Assembly: GCA_035578905.1 (NCBI GenBank)
Contig: JAQJVL010000202.1
Location: forward strand, 248,001 to 312,000
DNA length: 64,000 bases
Direction of reading: 5' to 3'
From: Stictocephala bisonia
Taxonomy: Eukaryota; Arthropoda; Insecta; Hemiptera; Membracidae
This document shows, one piece after another, positions 43,857 through 55,139 of this stretch (within the stretch, counting starts at the first letter, position 1; the number at the start of each line of letters is the position of its first letter). The notes under the pieces are model-generated. The model saw nothing but the letters and a program-made list of their open reading frames with translations, was not told the origin of the DNA and did not search any database. A program made the position numbers and the translations under genes.

Positions 43857-43972
43857 ATACGAGATATGACACTTTTTGTGGTGCGTGGCAGATGGTGCAG
43901 GTCAATGTGCGTACATAGACCTGCACCATCTCCCGCGCACACAAAATGTGTCATGTGTCATACCTCGTTTAT
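43857..43972. repeat. Snap-back repeat (~45-bp arms)
   Basis: ACGAGATATGACAC ... GCAGATGGTGCAGGTC pairs with GACCTGCACCATCTCCCGCG ... GTGTCATACCTCGT around a short ATGTGCGTACATA loop. The right arm carries an extra ~8 bases (GTGTCATGTGTCAT). Confidence 0.9.
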
Positions 43973-44059
43973 TTTTTATTCGATCTAAATAAATAGGTTA
44001 TCGTTAGAGTTTCTTTTGAATTGTCTAAAAAAAGTTATTTTAGTAAAAGTTTTATACGA

Positions 44060-44230
44060 AAATTTTTTAGATAGATAGATAAAGCATTTTATTCACAAAA
44101 AAATAATGACAATGTAAAGATCATAGCCTATAACAACGGTGGAAATAGTTCCCCTCATGGGCACATGCCTATGGGAGGGGGGAATGTGCCACTACCAGCC
44201 AGACGTAAATAAAATGAAAATGTTACTTTT
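44060..44230 (-). mobile_element. LINE/SINE 3' tail
   Basis: Minus strand: GGCACATTCCCCCCTCCCAT, ATGTGCCCATGAGGGG, ... TGTGAATAAAATGCTTTATC with a (TATC)n tail. This is the layout of a LINE 3' end (polyadenylation-like signal then simple repeat). No coding part remains. Confidence 0.55.
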
Positions 44231-44765
44231 ATATAAACAAATAAAAAATAAATACGTATATAAAAAAACTTATGTTTCATAAACAATTATTACTTAAAGC
44301 CATACAAAATTACAAAGGGACACTTTTACAAACTAAATTTCATAACATTAGAAGCCACAACAAATAAAATAAAAAATTAATAAAAATTATTATTAATAAT
44401 AAAGGGTACTGTAATCCGCTAAAAAAACTACATAAAAACATGACCTAAAATTATTCTAAAAGTTGTTCTCATTTGAACATTTTAGTTGGACGCCATTTTG
44501 AATTCTTACTTTGGAAAATTTTGACATTTTTCGTATGTTGGTCTTACCTATTTAGGCCAGATGTATACCAAATTTTAAAATTTTACGTTTTATGGTTTTT
44601 GAGAAAAATAATAATTTTTGAAAAAATAAAATGGTGGCTCTGTGAGTAACTGATGACTTTCGGATGACTTAAATGTAATATTTAGACTTGCTCTTAGCCC
44701 AGAATCAATACCTCAAAAGGTTCGTAGAGAGTTCTGAAACACCCTGTAGAATCTAGAACCGTACA
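44231..44765. other. AT-rich, then an unnamed repeat-like block
   Basis: 44460-44760 contains ACGCCATTTTGAATTC, AAAATGGTGGCTC and ends in AAACACCCTGTAGA, a style common at the ends of arthropod interspersed repeats. The class is unknown. Confidence 0.35.
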
Positions 44766-44840
44766 GCCGGTGACCGCGTGGTTTAAGGCGTCAGGACTTC
44801 GTACCTGGGTTAGAGATGGTGCAGGCTCGAATCCTGGCCT
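44766..44840 (+). mobile_element. tRNA-Leu/Ser-like SINE head
   Basis: Box A TGACCGCGTGG (44770-44780), a D-arm TTTAAGGCGTC, and box B GGCTCGAATCC (44824-44834) with a T-arm CAGG/CCTG. Spacing allows a long variable arm, as in tRNA-Leu or -Ser. Acceptor pairing is imperfect, so a SINE head or pseudogene is favoured. Confidence 0.5.
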
Positions 44841-46150
44841 TGTTTGTTAGTTTTTATCAGTAATGTTCCCTTGTACTCTGTCTGAAGAAGTTCTCCGCAC
44901 TGATAAATAGTGTATTGGGAATGGGCAGAATAATAGAACAAGTTTTTTAAATGTCATTTAATTAATATCTACTCACTTTCATAACACGAAGTGAAAAATT
45001 TAAAAAGGCGAAAATGTGACCGGTCACTGGTTGCCATCGGGATTGAAACTATTAGATAAGTCTTGGTGTCCATATTGGTTGGTAATTAGTTTCTGTGTCC
45101 GGATGTTGTGTAGGATAGAGAACTGAGTATCTGGTTTGTCAATGAGCTGACAATCAGACCAATACTTCGTGATTCAGAATCCACGTAAAGCTGTAGGTCC
45201 CTTAGTTGCCCTGATTCTTGGGCTATTAATAAATGGCCCTTTCTGAGCATAAGTCAAACTAAGTTAGTAACCAGACTGCTCAGGTACAACATTCATCCTA
45301 ATCATTTAATCATTCATATTCACCTTAAAATATGCACAGAGTTGTGTCGACATCTCATATCTAAGTGTCTAAGAAATTTTTTCTCGAGAAATCGCTGAAA
45401 TTTATTTAGAATTTTTAAATTATTTCTTTATTTAAATTTGAATCTTGATTTAATTAATTGTTCGTACATATTAGATGAGTTCTATGATTTAAGAGAATCT
45501 GTTTTTAACCAATGAAAGATTTTGTATATTAATATCTATACACAATTCATCGACACTCCCATCCAGTCATCTACAGTCATATACGAGAAAATACGTCAAG
45601 TTATGCCGATGTCCCATACCAGAACATTCTGAAGGTTACCCCAAAGAAGATAAGCAAATTTAAATTGTGATTAGAATAAAATTATAAGTAATAATATTCG
45701 ATGAACATCGGGTGTTCTTAATTACAACGAATAAATGGCTCAGAAAACAAAACTTTAAACTCTAATGAACATGTTGCAGATAGAGTAGACTGCTTTCATC
45801 TGCAGTGAATTGAGAGGAATGAGCCATATAAAGATGAAGTTTGCGAAAGTCAGATTGTGTTTGCAAATTCCCTTTGAAAGGTAAAGGTTATTTCAGAACT
45901 GGTACTTTGGCCTTTTAGTACTTTGGCTAATGAACTAAGCTACTTCAAATGTATCTCAATCGTACAAAACTCTAATTGTAATAACGGGTTATATTATATT
46001 CTGAACACTTCACAAAATGAAGATCGTAGTTTTCAAACAAAGAGAATTCGTAAGGTACATTATGCTTGAGTGTGTCTATTTGTGATCATTTACAATTGAA
46101 AGGGATGTTCCTCAATGTTGTATTTGCATGAGCTCTCATCTACACATCAC
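44841..46150. other. No gene recognised
   Basis: AT-rich and unique apart from the inverted similarity of 45080-45260 to 43580-43740. Confidence 0.35.
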
Positions 46151-46159
46151 AGTACACAG

Positions 46160-46275
46160 GAACTGTCACAAGTTTGTAACAGTGACTGCATAGTAACGTT
46201 GCACGTTTGTAACAGTGATTACACAGGAACGGTTACTAGTTTGTAACGTGTCTACATAGGAGTTGTCGTGGCAAT
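46160..46275. repeat. Short tandem repeat (3 units of ~36-40 bp)
   Basis: AGTTTGTAACAGTGACTGCA, ACGTTTGTAACAGTGATTAC and TAGTTTGTAACGTGTCTACA in succession, each followed by TAGTAACGTTG, AGGAACGGTTA or AGGAGTTGTC. Confidence 0.7.
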
Positions 46276-46639
46276 CGAAATCACATAGTGAACACACAAA
46301 AAAATCGTCAAAACACTCGACAGAAGATCTTACCTTTGGTGTAAACTACATTTACACTATCCTAAACTATGAAACCAAACAGAGCTCACAACTCTTGTAG
46401 CTCTCGAAAGACAGGCCGACGTATCAGCGTAAACTCTCGAACTAAACACCGCTCACAATACTGCAAGTATATCTCTCAAAGGCACTGCTTTAACCATTGC
46501 TGATGTCTAGTATACTCTCGAAAACACTGTAGACGAATATCCTGTCTGATTTCAGAAGGCTTTTCTTCTAATACTAGTGTATTATATACCATCAAACAAA
46601 CTTATTTATTCTCAGTTTTAAATCTAATCATTAATAATA

Positions 46640-49245
46640 ACCATCCTCCCATCATATATGACGTCTCAAGTTAGAAACAATATTTGCATCCTACGCAAAA
46701 TTTTCTTAATAACTATAATTTCCTCCATACTCAATAGCTTATCCAGTAAAGCTCACTCCTTCCATCCTTACTCAACTTCTTAATAACTGCCATCCATTCC
46801 ATCCTACACAATTTCTCAAGTACGGCCATATTTTCCATCCCGCACAAGTTGTCAAGTAACAACAATCTCATCAATAGTACACAACTTTTCAAGTAAGGCC
46901 CATCGCCTTCATCCTTCACAACATCTCAAGTAACGGCCATGTCGTCCATTCTACACTACTTCTCAAGAACGGCCATCCCTTCCATCATACACAACATCTA
47001 AAGAACGAACATCCCTTCCAACCTACACAACATGTCAAGTTAGGCCATCCCTTCGATCCTACTCAAGCGTTTAAGAAACAGCCATCTCTTCCATTATAAC
47101 TTCCCAAGTAATGGACGTTGGTCAAGTTATGAAGTAAAGTATAGCCCATCATTTTCATCTAACAAAATGAATTCATACTAACTTCCGAATCCTTTTTAAA
47201 ATAAGATATGATATTTCCTATGTATGAGAGTGTTGTCAATATGAATGTTCCAATGTTGTCAACATATATAGCAACACGTCCGGTCGGTTGTAGGAGATAC
47301 CTGTTTCGTGACTAGGTTCATCGTCATCAAATATTGATGACGTCGTTTGAGTCTATCACATGGTCACTCGCTTTATAGATTCTAGTGAATTACTCATCCA
47401 ACTGGTACTCTCTGCGTGTACATTTTATTCCTTTTCTCTTCATGTTAAATTTTACAACGGATCTTAAAATATACAAAAGAATTAAAGTAATTTTTAAAAT
47501 TGCATTGTGTTAATTGAAGCAAAGTCTTTTAGCAATTTCAGAACTGTGATATCCATTTGAAACATTACTATCAGCAATCTGTTACACTTTTACAAAACAC
47601 GTTTCTTTTCCACTCTCAATGGTAAACTCGATCTGGCAGTGTTCCCTATCGTAGTAAATTTGCTTATTAAAACAGCAGTGAAATGTCGATCGTGTTCTTA
47701 CGTAACTGCAAATAGAATTTAACAACAAATATTTACAGAATATACCGTTTAATCTTTAAAATTGTACTGTTTTAAACACGTTTTTAGAAAGGTAAATTGT
47801 CTGATAATGAAATTTTTTCCTAAATATAAAATGACTTTTGTATTTTGTTACTTCTTGTAAGCGATGAAGTATTTCAACGTATCCTTGTTATGCTATGCAG
47901 TTTTTATATCAAGTTTGCATGGTTTATTTAATGAACATTTTCACAGTAGTCTTAATTCATTGTTCTTTCATGTAGTGATGATTGACAAACTAATCAGTCT
48001 TAGGTCAAACACTTTATTATCCTTGTTGTCACTTAAAGGTTATGTGGATAATCCATTGAGAATAGTGTAAGAAGGGTGGATAAATGAAGGGAGAATTGTT
48101 GAAGACCTTGTATGGACGTTTCTTGTATGGAAGACCGGGTTGGTGAGTTAGGAAGCATATTTTATGGAAGTCCAGAATGATGATTTGGTAAGCATATTGT
48201 ATGTAGGATCGGATGGGTGAGTTAGGAATAATCTTGTATGGAAGGCCGAGTGGGTGAATTATGAAACATTATATGAAAGGCCAGAATGGTGAGTTGGGAA
48301 GCATATTGTATGGAGAGTCTGACGGGTGAGTTAGGAAAGTCGGATGGGTGAGTTAGGAAGTATGTTGTTTGTAAGGTCTAACTGGTGAATTAGGATGAAT
48401 CTTGTATGGAAGGCCGAACGGGTGAGTTAGAAAGAATCTTGTATAGATGGCCAGATGGGTTAGTTAGGATGAATCTTGTATGGAAGGCCGGATAGTTGAG
48501 TCAGGAAGCAACTTGTATGTAAGATTATATGGATGAGTTATGATAAATCTTGTAGGGAAAGACAGAGAGTTGAGTTAGGAAGCATCTTGTATGGAAGGCC
48601 GGATGGGTGAGTTATGAATTATCTAGTTAAAGGCTGATGGGTAAGCCATGAAGTATCAAAGGCATATGGAAAGACTGTCATTAGGTTTTTGCAATATAAA
48701 GAACATTTTATTTACAATTATTTAAAATCTATTATTCTAAGCAGTCAGTGTTAGTTATATGTTAACTTTGAATAAAATATAACTACCCAACTGACGGTAA
48801 ATAACTCTACATGACTTTCTATTAAAGAAATTATTTACGTCAGAGGTTAAGTAATTTAAATCATTGTTTAATTGGATCTGTTCTAAACAAATACTCATTA
48901 ACAATACACATTAGTTTTCTAATTATTATTACCTTTTTAGATGTTTAAAGGGAATAAGCCCACAATAGATTATTACATAGTGGCAGTCAAAGTATTTCTT
49001 TATATTGGACCAATGTGTGCTCTTTAATTAGATTTGTGGAGGGGGGGGGTTGTCTGCGACCCGCACCTGCTGGTCGTTACATTACTTATTGTTTTAACAG
49101 CTGTTTGTTGTTTGTCGATTAGTGCTTTGATGGAATTAGCTTTACAACAATACTGTTCCAAATAATGTATTTTTTATGCATTTACTTTAGCTGAGTGCTG
49201 TTTGTTGAGGTAAATTCGTATTTTACATCTAGAATGTGTGAGAAG
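46640..49245 (+). repeat. Composite duplicated block, copy 1
   Basis: Aligns in the same orientation with 50640-53175, offset about 3.95 kb. Order: a ~41-bp minisatellite of ACACAACTTCTCAAGTAACG and GCCATCCCTTCCATCCT (46690-47110); a single-copy middle with GTTGTCAACATATA, GTCGGTTGTAGGAGATACCT and CATCGTCATCAAATATTGAT (47250-47350); AT-rich DNA; a 34-36 bp minisatellite (48090-48650); and a right part with GTTTTAACAGCTGTTTGTTG and TTGTCGATTAGTGC (49090-49130). The 68-codon frame at 47864-48070 is not open in copy 2, so it is not a gene. Confidence 0.9.
48090..48650. repeat. 34-36 bp minisatellite within copy 1
   Basis: About 14 diverged units built from GAGTTAGGAAGCATCTTGTA and TGGAAGGCCGGATGGGT. 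Confidence 0.9.
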
Positions 49246-49249
49246 TAAA

Positions 49250-50054
49250 TATTTACGTACTTTAATTATCATGAACCGAGTGATATGAAACATTTAATTT
49301 ACTGCAGTGGTAAGAGAGGTTAAGTATTTTTACATTATTCTTTTTAATTTGCCCTTATTTTTAAATAATTAAACAAACCAGCTTGTACGTGTGCTAGGTT
49401 ATTATTCAACGACCGAAGAAAATGTATAATGTAGTCTTGTCCCTAACTGAAGTTCTACAGAAATTCTCATTTCATTCTTGTTATTGTACATAACAGCTAC
49501 TATTTCATTTAACAGTTATTTTTCAGAGCTACTATCACATAACAGTTATTTTTCAGAGCTAATATGATATAACAGATGCCCATCTTACTTGTATCTGAAG
49601 TATATTAATATATTATTAAATATTTGCTGGATCATTATTAATAGATTACAGTACTCGTAAAATTGATTTAGATAACCTTTTTGATTATCGTAAAAACGTC
49701 ACTCGGTAAACAAAAGCTGATGATTAAGTGCCATTTACAACAACACAATGTATTAGTTTTAATGCAATCACAAAAGAGTTTGGTCTTTTAATAAATAGTT
49801 TTATAAAAATAAAGATATAAGCTGGTTAATCAACGTTTAGTAAATAGGGGTATATTTGGAGAGGAATTGTACCCGGTTGTGGTTACACTCAATGGCGATG
49901 TGGTGCCGTGTGACGCCGATCGCGTGTTTTAGTTGCAGAGGTCAGACCACACCAGACAGTCCATAATGTGATGAGGCCTCTGTAGCCTGCGGACTTCGTA
50001 GTGCTTGAATCAGCGTGTTTAAACATGCACACATAAACTTGCATTAATCCAGTA
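49250..50054. other. Spacer between duplicated blocks
   Basis: AT-rich, with a 33-bp duplication (TAACAGTTATTTTTCAGAGC) at 49500-49570. A more balanced stretch at 49865-50000 shows no gene. Confidence 0.45.
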
Positions 50055-50412
50055 TTATCAAAATCTTTTAAGTAACGACCATCCCTTTCATCCCTATACA
50101 ACGTTTTTATAACGGACATATCTTCGATCTTGATCCTACACAACTTTCCAAGAACGGCCATCCCTTCCATCCCTATACAACGTTTCAATAACGGAAATAT
50201 CTTCGATTCTGATCCTACACAACTTCCAAAGAACGGCCATCCCTTCTATCCCTATACAACGTTTTAATAACGGACATATCTTCGATATTGATCCTACACA
50301 ACTTTCCAAGAACGGCCATCCCTTCCATCCCTATACAACGTTTCAATAACGGACATATCTTCGATCCTGATCCTACACAACTTTCCAAGAACGGCCATCC
50401 CTTCCATCCTAC
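50055..50412. repeat. ~86-bp tandem repeat (four units)
   Basis: Higher-order unit: AACGGACATATCTTCGATC, GATCCTACACAACTTTCC, AAGAACGGCCATCCCTTCCA, TCCCTATACAACGTTTCAAT. Its second half is the minisatellite word of 46690-47110. Confidence 0.92.
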
Positions 50413-50639
50413 GGATTGGGCACTGCAGAAACCCCAGAATAATATTTAATTATATATCAAGACTCAAACAAACCACCGTAACCCAGCTTGAGAGTTTTCC
50501 GAGAAGCAAATGACGACAGGTGCCTCGGGGTGAATATTGTTGAATTAAACTGTTTTACAAGATAATTTATGCGAATATCCCATTTTAGACTAAAATCTAA
50601 TTGGACACCTAAAACTTTGTAGATAGTGCGCTACTCAAA

Positions 50640-53175
50640 GTATTATTATTAAGAAGGAAATGATTCGGGACATTCTGTGTTCTAAGATAACGGCCATCTC
50701 ATCCAACCTACACATCATCCCACAAGTAACGAGTCTCCTTTCCAACGTACACAACATCCCACACATGAAGACTCTCCCTTCCTCCCTACACAACTTCTTA
50801 AGAACGGCCATCCTTTGCACCCTAAATAAGCTGTCAAGTAACTTCCATACCAGCCGACTCAATCAACTGATGAAGTAAAGCCCATCATTGACGTCTTATT
50901 GAAACTTTCAAGTAACTGCCATACCAGCCGACTTACTCAACTGATGAAGTAAAGCCCATCATTGACGTCTTACTGAAACTTTCAAGTAACTGCCATACCA
51001 GCCGACTTACCCAACTGATGAAGTAAAGCCCATCATTGAAGTCTTACTGAAACTTTCAAATAACTGTTATTTAGACAACGTAATGATGGTTTTGTTTCGT
51101 ATTAACTTCCAAATCATTTTTACAATCAGATATGTTCTTTGTGTGAGGATGTTGGTTACAATGTTGTCAACATATACAACAACACGTCCAGTCGGTTGTA
51201 GGAGATACCTGTTTTGTGACCAGGATCATCGTCATCAAATATTGATGACGTCGTTTGAGTTTATCACACGGTCACTCGCTTTATAGCTTCGAGTGAATTA
51301 CTGATCCAACTGGTACTCTACGTTTATGTTTTATGCGGGTTTCTCTTTAAGTTAAAAGATATCTTTAAATTATGCTAAATTTATGCCAAATTCAGCCTAC
51401 ATGTATGAGCAATTACATAACTGTGATATCCATGTACAGAAAATGCCGTTTCAGCTTTAGATTTTCGCTTATTCCAAGAAATGTTAGACAGATAAATAAT
51501 TTACTTTCGTTATGAATTTGAACTAAATATTTAAAAACTTCTAAATATTTTATATCTCTTTAAGGATAATCAATTATTTTAAAATCACTGATCAAATATG
51601 GAAACTAACCACTTGCTGTTTGCTTAGGTTCATATTATTTTCTGCAAATCCTGATTTATCATGTTTTACCAAAACAAAATGGTAGCATTGTTTTCCGGTA
51701 ATTTTATTGAAACGTCAAATAAAATTCTCAGGTATTTATTATTGCTTATTATCAAACTATTTTGTATTATTTCTTTTAAGCGACAATGTTTTTGAACATA
51801 GCCTCGATATGCCATTAGGTTTTATTCAAAGTTTATGTAGTTTACTCAACTAAACTGCTCATAGTAGTCCTAATACAGTAATTTTTATTTTGACAAAGCT
51901 GCCTGCTTTAGGGATATACTTCAAGGAATATTTAAAGTTTCCAAGATACCAACATTATTTTTCTTTATGAGTTCTGTGGATGATCCATCGAGAATAATGT
52001 ATGAAATGTGGATTAATGAGCCATGAGGAGGTGGGTGAAAGAAGGTTCGGTGAGTAGGATTGAATCTTATATGGAATACCGGATATGTGAGTTAGGAAGC
52101 ATCGCGTATGATAGACCGAATGGGTGAGTTTTAAAGCATCTTGTATGTAAGGCCAGATGGGCGAGTTAGGAAGCATTGCGTATGATAGACCAAATAGGTG
52201 AGTTATGAAGCATCTTGTATGTAAGGCCGGATGGGTGAGTTAGGAAGCATCTTGTATGGAAAGCCGGATGGTTGAGTTAGGTAGCATTTTGTATGGAAGG
52301 CCCTACGGGTGAGTTAGGAAGCATCTTGTATGGAAGGCCATATGGGTGAGTTAGGAAGCATTTTGTATGGAAGGCCAGATGGATGAGCTAGGAAGCAACT
52401 TGTATGAAAGACCGGATGGTGAGTTAGGAAGCATTTTGTATGAAAGGCCATGTGGGTGAGTTAGGAAGCAACTTGTATGAAAGACCGGATGGTGAGTTAG
52501 GAAGCATTTTGTATGAAAGGCCATGTGGGTGAGTTAGGAAGCATTTTGTATGGAATTTCATAAGGTTGAGTTAGGATTCATTACTTAAAAAGCCGTGATG
52601 AATCGTATAAGCAAGGCATTTTGATAGTCTTGTCATTAGGTTTGTGCAACATTAGCAGATTTTTTAATATTAAAAATTAATGAAATTTTATTACTCTAAG
52701 AAGTCAGTATTTTATATGTCAACATTGAATAAAATACAACTAACTAACCGACGATAAATAACTCAATATTAACTCGCTAATGAAGAAATTGTTTGCGTCA
52801 GAGATTAAGTAATTTATATTATTATTAAATTGGATCTGTTCTGAGTAAATATTCATGAACAATACGCACTAGTTTCGTTAATGAATATTACATTTTCGTT
52901 TCATATGTTTAAAGGGAATCAGCGCACAATAGCATATTACATAGCGGCACACAAAGTGTAAGTATATATTGGCAAATATGTACTCTATGATTGGATTTTG
53001 GGGGGTGAAGAGGGGAGGGTCAATGGGACCTGCATCTGCTGGTCGTAACAGTAAACATTGTTTTAACAGCTGTTTGTTGTTTGTCGATTAGTGCCTTGAT
53101 GGAATTAGCTTTACGACATTACAAATAATGTACTTTTTATGAATTTACATTAACTGAGTGCTGTTAAGCTGAATT
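50640..53175 (+). repeat. Composite duplicated block, copy 2
   Basis: Homologous along its length to 46640-49245, roughly 75-85% alike by eye. Contains a minisatellite at 50690-50835, three ~78-bp units (GAAACTTTCAAGTAACTGCC, CCGACTTACTCAACTGATGA) at 50840-51060, the middle segment at 51160-51260, a minisatellite at 52010-52600 and the right part at 53060-53110. Insertions and deletions are common but order is kept. Confidence 0.9.
52010..52600. repeat. 34-36 bp minisatellite within copy 2
   Basis: About 16 units of GTGAGTTAGGAAGCATCTTG and TATGGAAGGCCGGATGG, more homogeneous than the partner array at 48090-48650. One pair of units is duplicated as a ~70-bp block near 52385-52530. Confidence 0.92.
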
Positions 53176-53471
53176 CGTGTTTTACATTTAAAATGTGTAA
53201 TTAAATTTTACATTTAAAATTTAATTATTAGGGAACTATTAGTTTGAAATATTAAGTTAATTGGTACGGTACGAAAGGAAAGTAAATTTTTATTGTTTCT
53301 TATTAATCATGCCTACTAGGTAAATTAAATGAGACTACCTACGTGTAAGTGCAAGAACATACAATAATGTTATTATGTAGTCTCAGCTACTTGGAGGATA
53401 AATATTTGGAGCGATTCTGTTCTTAAGCCCCTGTTACTCGCTACGAATTGTAACGACATGGTTGTTACAGT

Positions 53472-54130
53472 TAGGGATGGCAACGATATATCGATAAATT
53501 GGAAATATCGATAGGTATGTTTCGATATATCGATATTTTATTATCGATATTTTCTATTGATAATATCGGCCATATCGATATGTTACTCCGGTATATCATA
53601 TCACTGAATATTGAAGTTATTCTCTCCTCAAAATCATTACGATTCTGAAAAACCTATTTAAATTTTCTGTACAAAAAATTGCATTGAAGAAATAAAGTAA
53701 CTTTATTTCGTTTTTTACGTGACGTTAACGCACTAAAATGTAGTTTATTGTAGACCAGTAGGTGAAAATCTAGTGTTTATAAGGAGCCTAAATGCATTTT
53801 TAAATGTGAAAAACAAATATAACAATGTTATTATATTATTCTTTTAGAATTTAAATAATAACTAAAGGTATAATTATTTTTATTTTTCGTTTTTATTTGT
53901 CCCTAAAGACCACAACTTGTTTCGTGTAGATAAATGTATTTAATTTGTACATTCAGTAGGCTATTCTTTACTGCATACACATAAGAGTTAGTGCACAACT
54001 TTGAAAAGATAAATCATTTACAATTCGATATATTGGTTAAACGATATAACGATTTTTTTTTTATTTTATATCGATATTTTGTTTGCGATATATCGGTAGT
54101 TCGATATGTTGAAAATATTTTCCATCCCTA
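53472..54130 (+). mobile_element. hAT-like MITE, copy 4
   Basis: 659 bp from TAGGGATGGCAACGATATAT to TTTTCCATCCCTA, flanked by GTTACAGT (53464-53471) and GTTACAAT (54131-54138), 7/8 identical. Six exact TATCGATA sites, five of them within the first ~115 bp. Shares the interior TTTTTTACGTGACGTTAACG and CACTAAAATGTAGTTTATTG with copy 3. No transposase. Confidence 0.95.
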
Positions 54131-54138
54131 GTTACAAT

Positions 54139-54704
54139 GCGCAAGTTAGATTCATGAAGGAACGTGTAAATAGACCACGGTTGTACGTAAATAGAGCACG
54201 ATACAAAAGAGGCTATTTTGATCAGAAAACGAATTCAACAAAAAATTGTGTCACGGTTGAAGAAAAAGCTGTAACGTTTAATTTTTTTCCGACTTCAGTC
54301 ACATTGTGAACAATGTCGTAACAATCATATCGATGCAACTTGTCGAAGTGTGTAAAGCCCCGTTTGGTCCCGCCGTAATTCCGACTTGGCGTATTTACCA
54401 TGGGAATCGTTTACGATACATTTAAACATTTTAAAACATTTAGTTAACTATTTGAACTATGTGACCCTATTTTAAATTGGTACTGCTTCTAGTTATTTGT
54501 TAGTGCTTAGTAGCTCGTTTATTAAGTTCCCAAATACTAAAATCCAGGTTTGTTATATAATAGAATCTACTCTATAATGTGCGCTAAAGTCAATACACTC
54601 GATTGAATCCTGAGTGAGAGATTTTAATAAATGTTATTTTTTACATTTTATTATTTTTATCCAACATTAAGATGTATGAGAAGAAGTATTGTGAATAAGG
54701 GTGA
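54139..54704. other. No gene recognised
   Basis: Short frames without likeness to known proteins. Confidence 0.35.
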
Positions 54705-54945
54705 TGAGTTAATGCCACTGTACGTTTATGTGTGGATGGATGGGTCAATGCCATTGTATGTGTACGGGTGGGTGGGTGTGTCAATGCCATTGTACGTGTA
54801 CTGGTGGGTGGGTGGGTTAATGCCACTGTACGTGTATGTGTGGATGGATGGGTCAATACCATTGTACGTGTACTGGTGGGTGGGTGGGTTAATGCCACTG
54901 TACGTGTATGTGCGGGTGGGTGAGCCAATACCAGTGTTACAGATT
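54705..54945 (+). repeat. Quadruplex-family minisatellite, locus 7 (decayed G runs)
   Basis: About six and a half 36-bp units with CACTGTACGTGTATGTGTGG or CATTGTACGTGTACTGGTGG. Many G runs have become GGATGGATGGG, so only some units keep four G3 tracts (GGTGGGTGGGTGGG type). Confidence 0.92.
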
Positions 54946-55139
54946 AAGATAGATTCTTTGTATAAATAATCTATAATTTTATTGTGCTGTAACAACTGAA
55001 CTGCCGGGGTAATCAGCAGATTTTTTTAAAACTAAGTCTTACTTCGTGAAATCGAACCATGTGTTTGCAGATAACTAACAAGTTACTTCTGGCCTTTTAT
55101 TTATAAGTAACTAACAACATTCAACAATACTTTATTTAC

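Noticed and set aside
47864..48070. 68-codon hydrophobic frame as a possible small secreted protein
   Set aside because: The homologous position in the second block (about 51790-51990) is not open, so the frame is not conserved.
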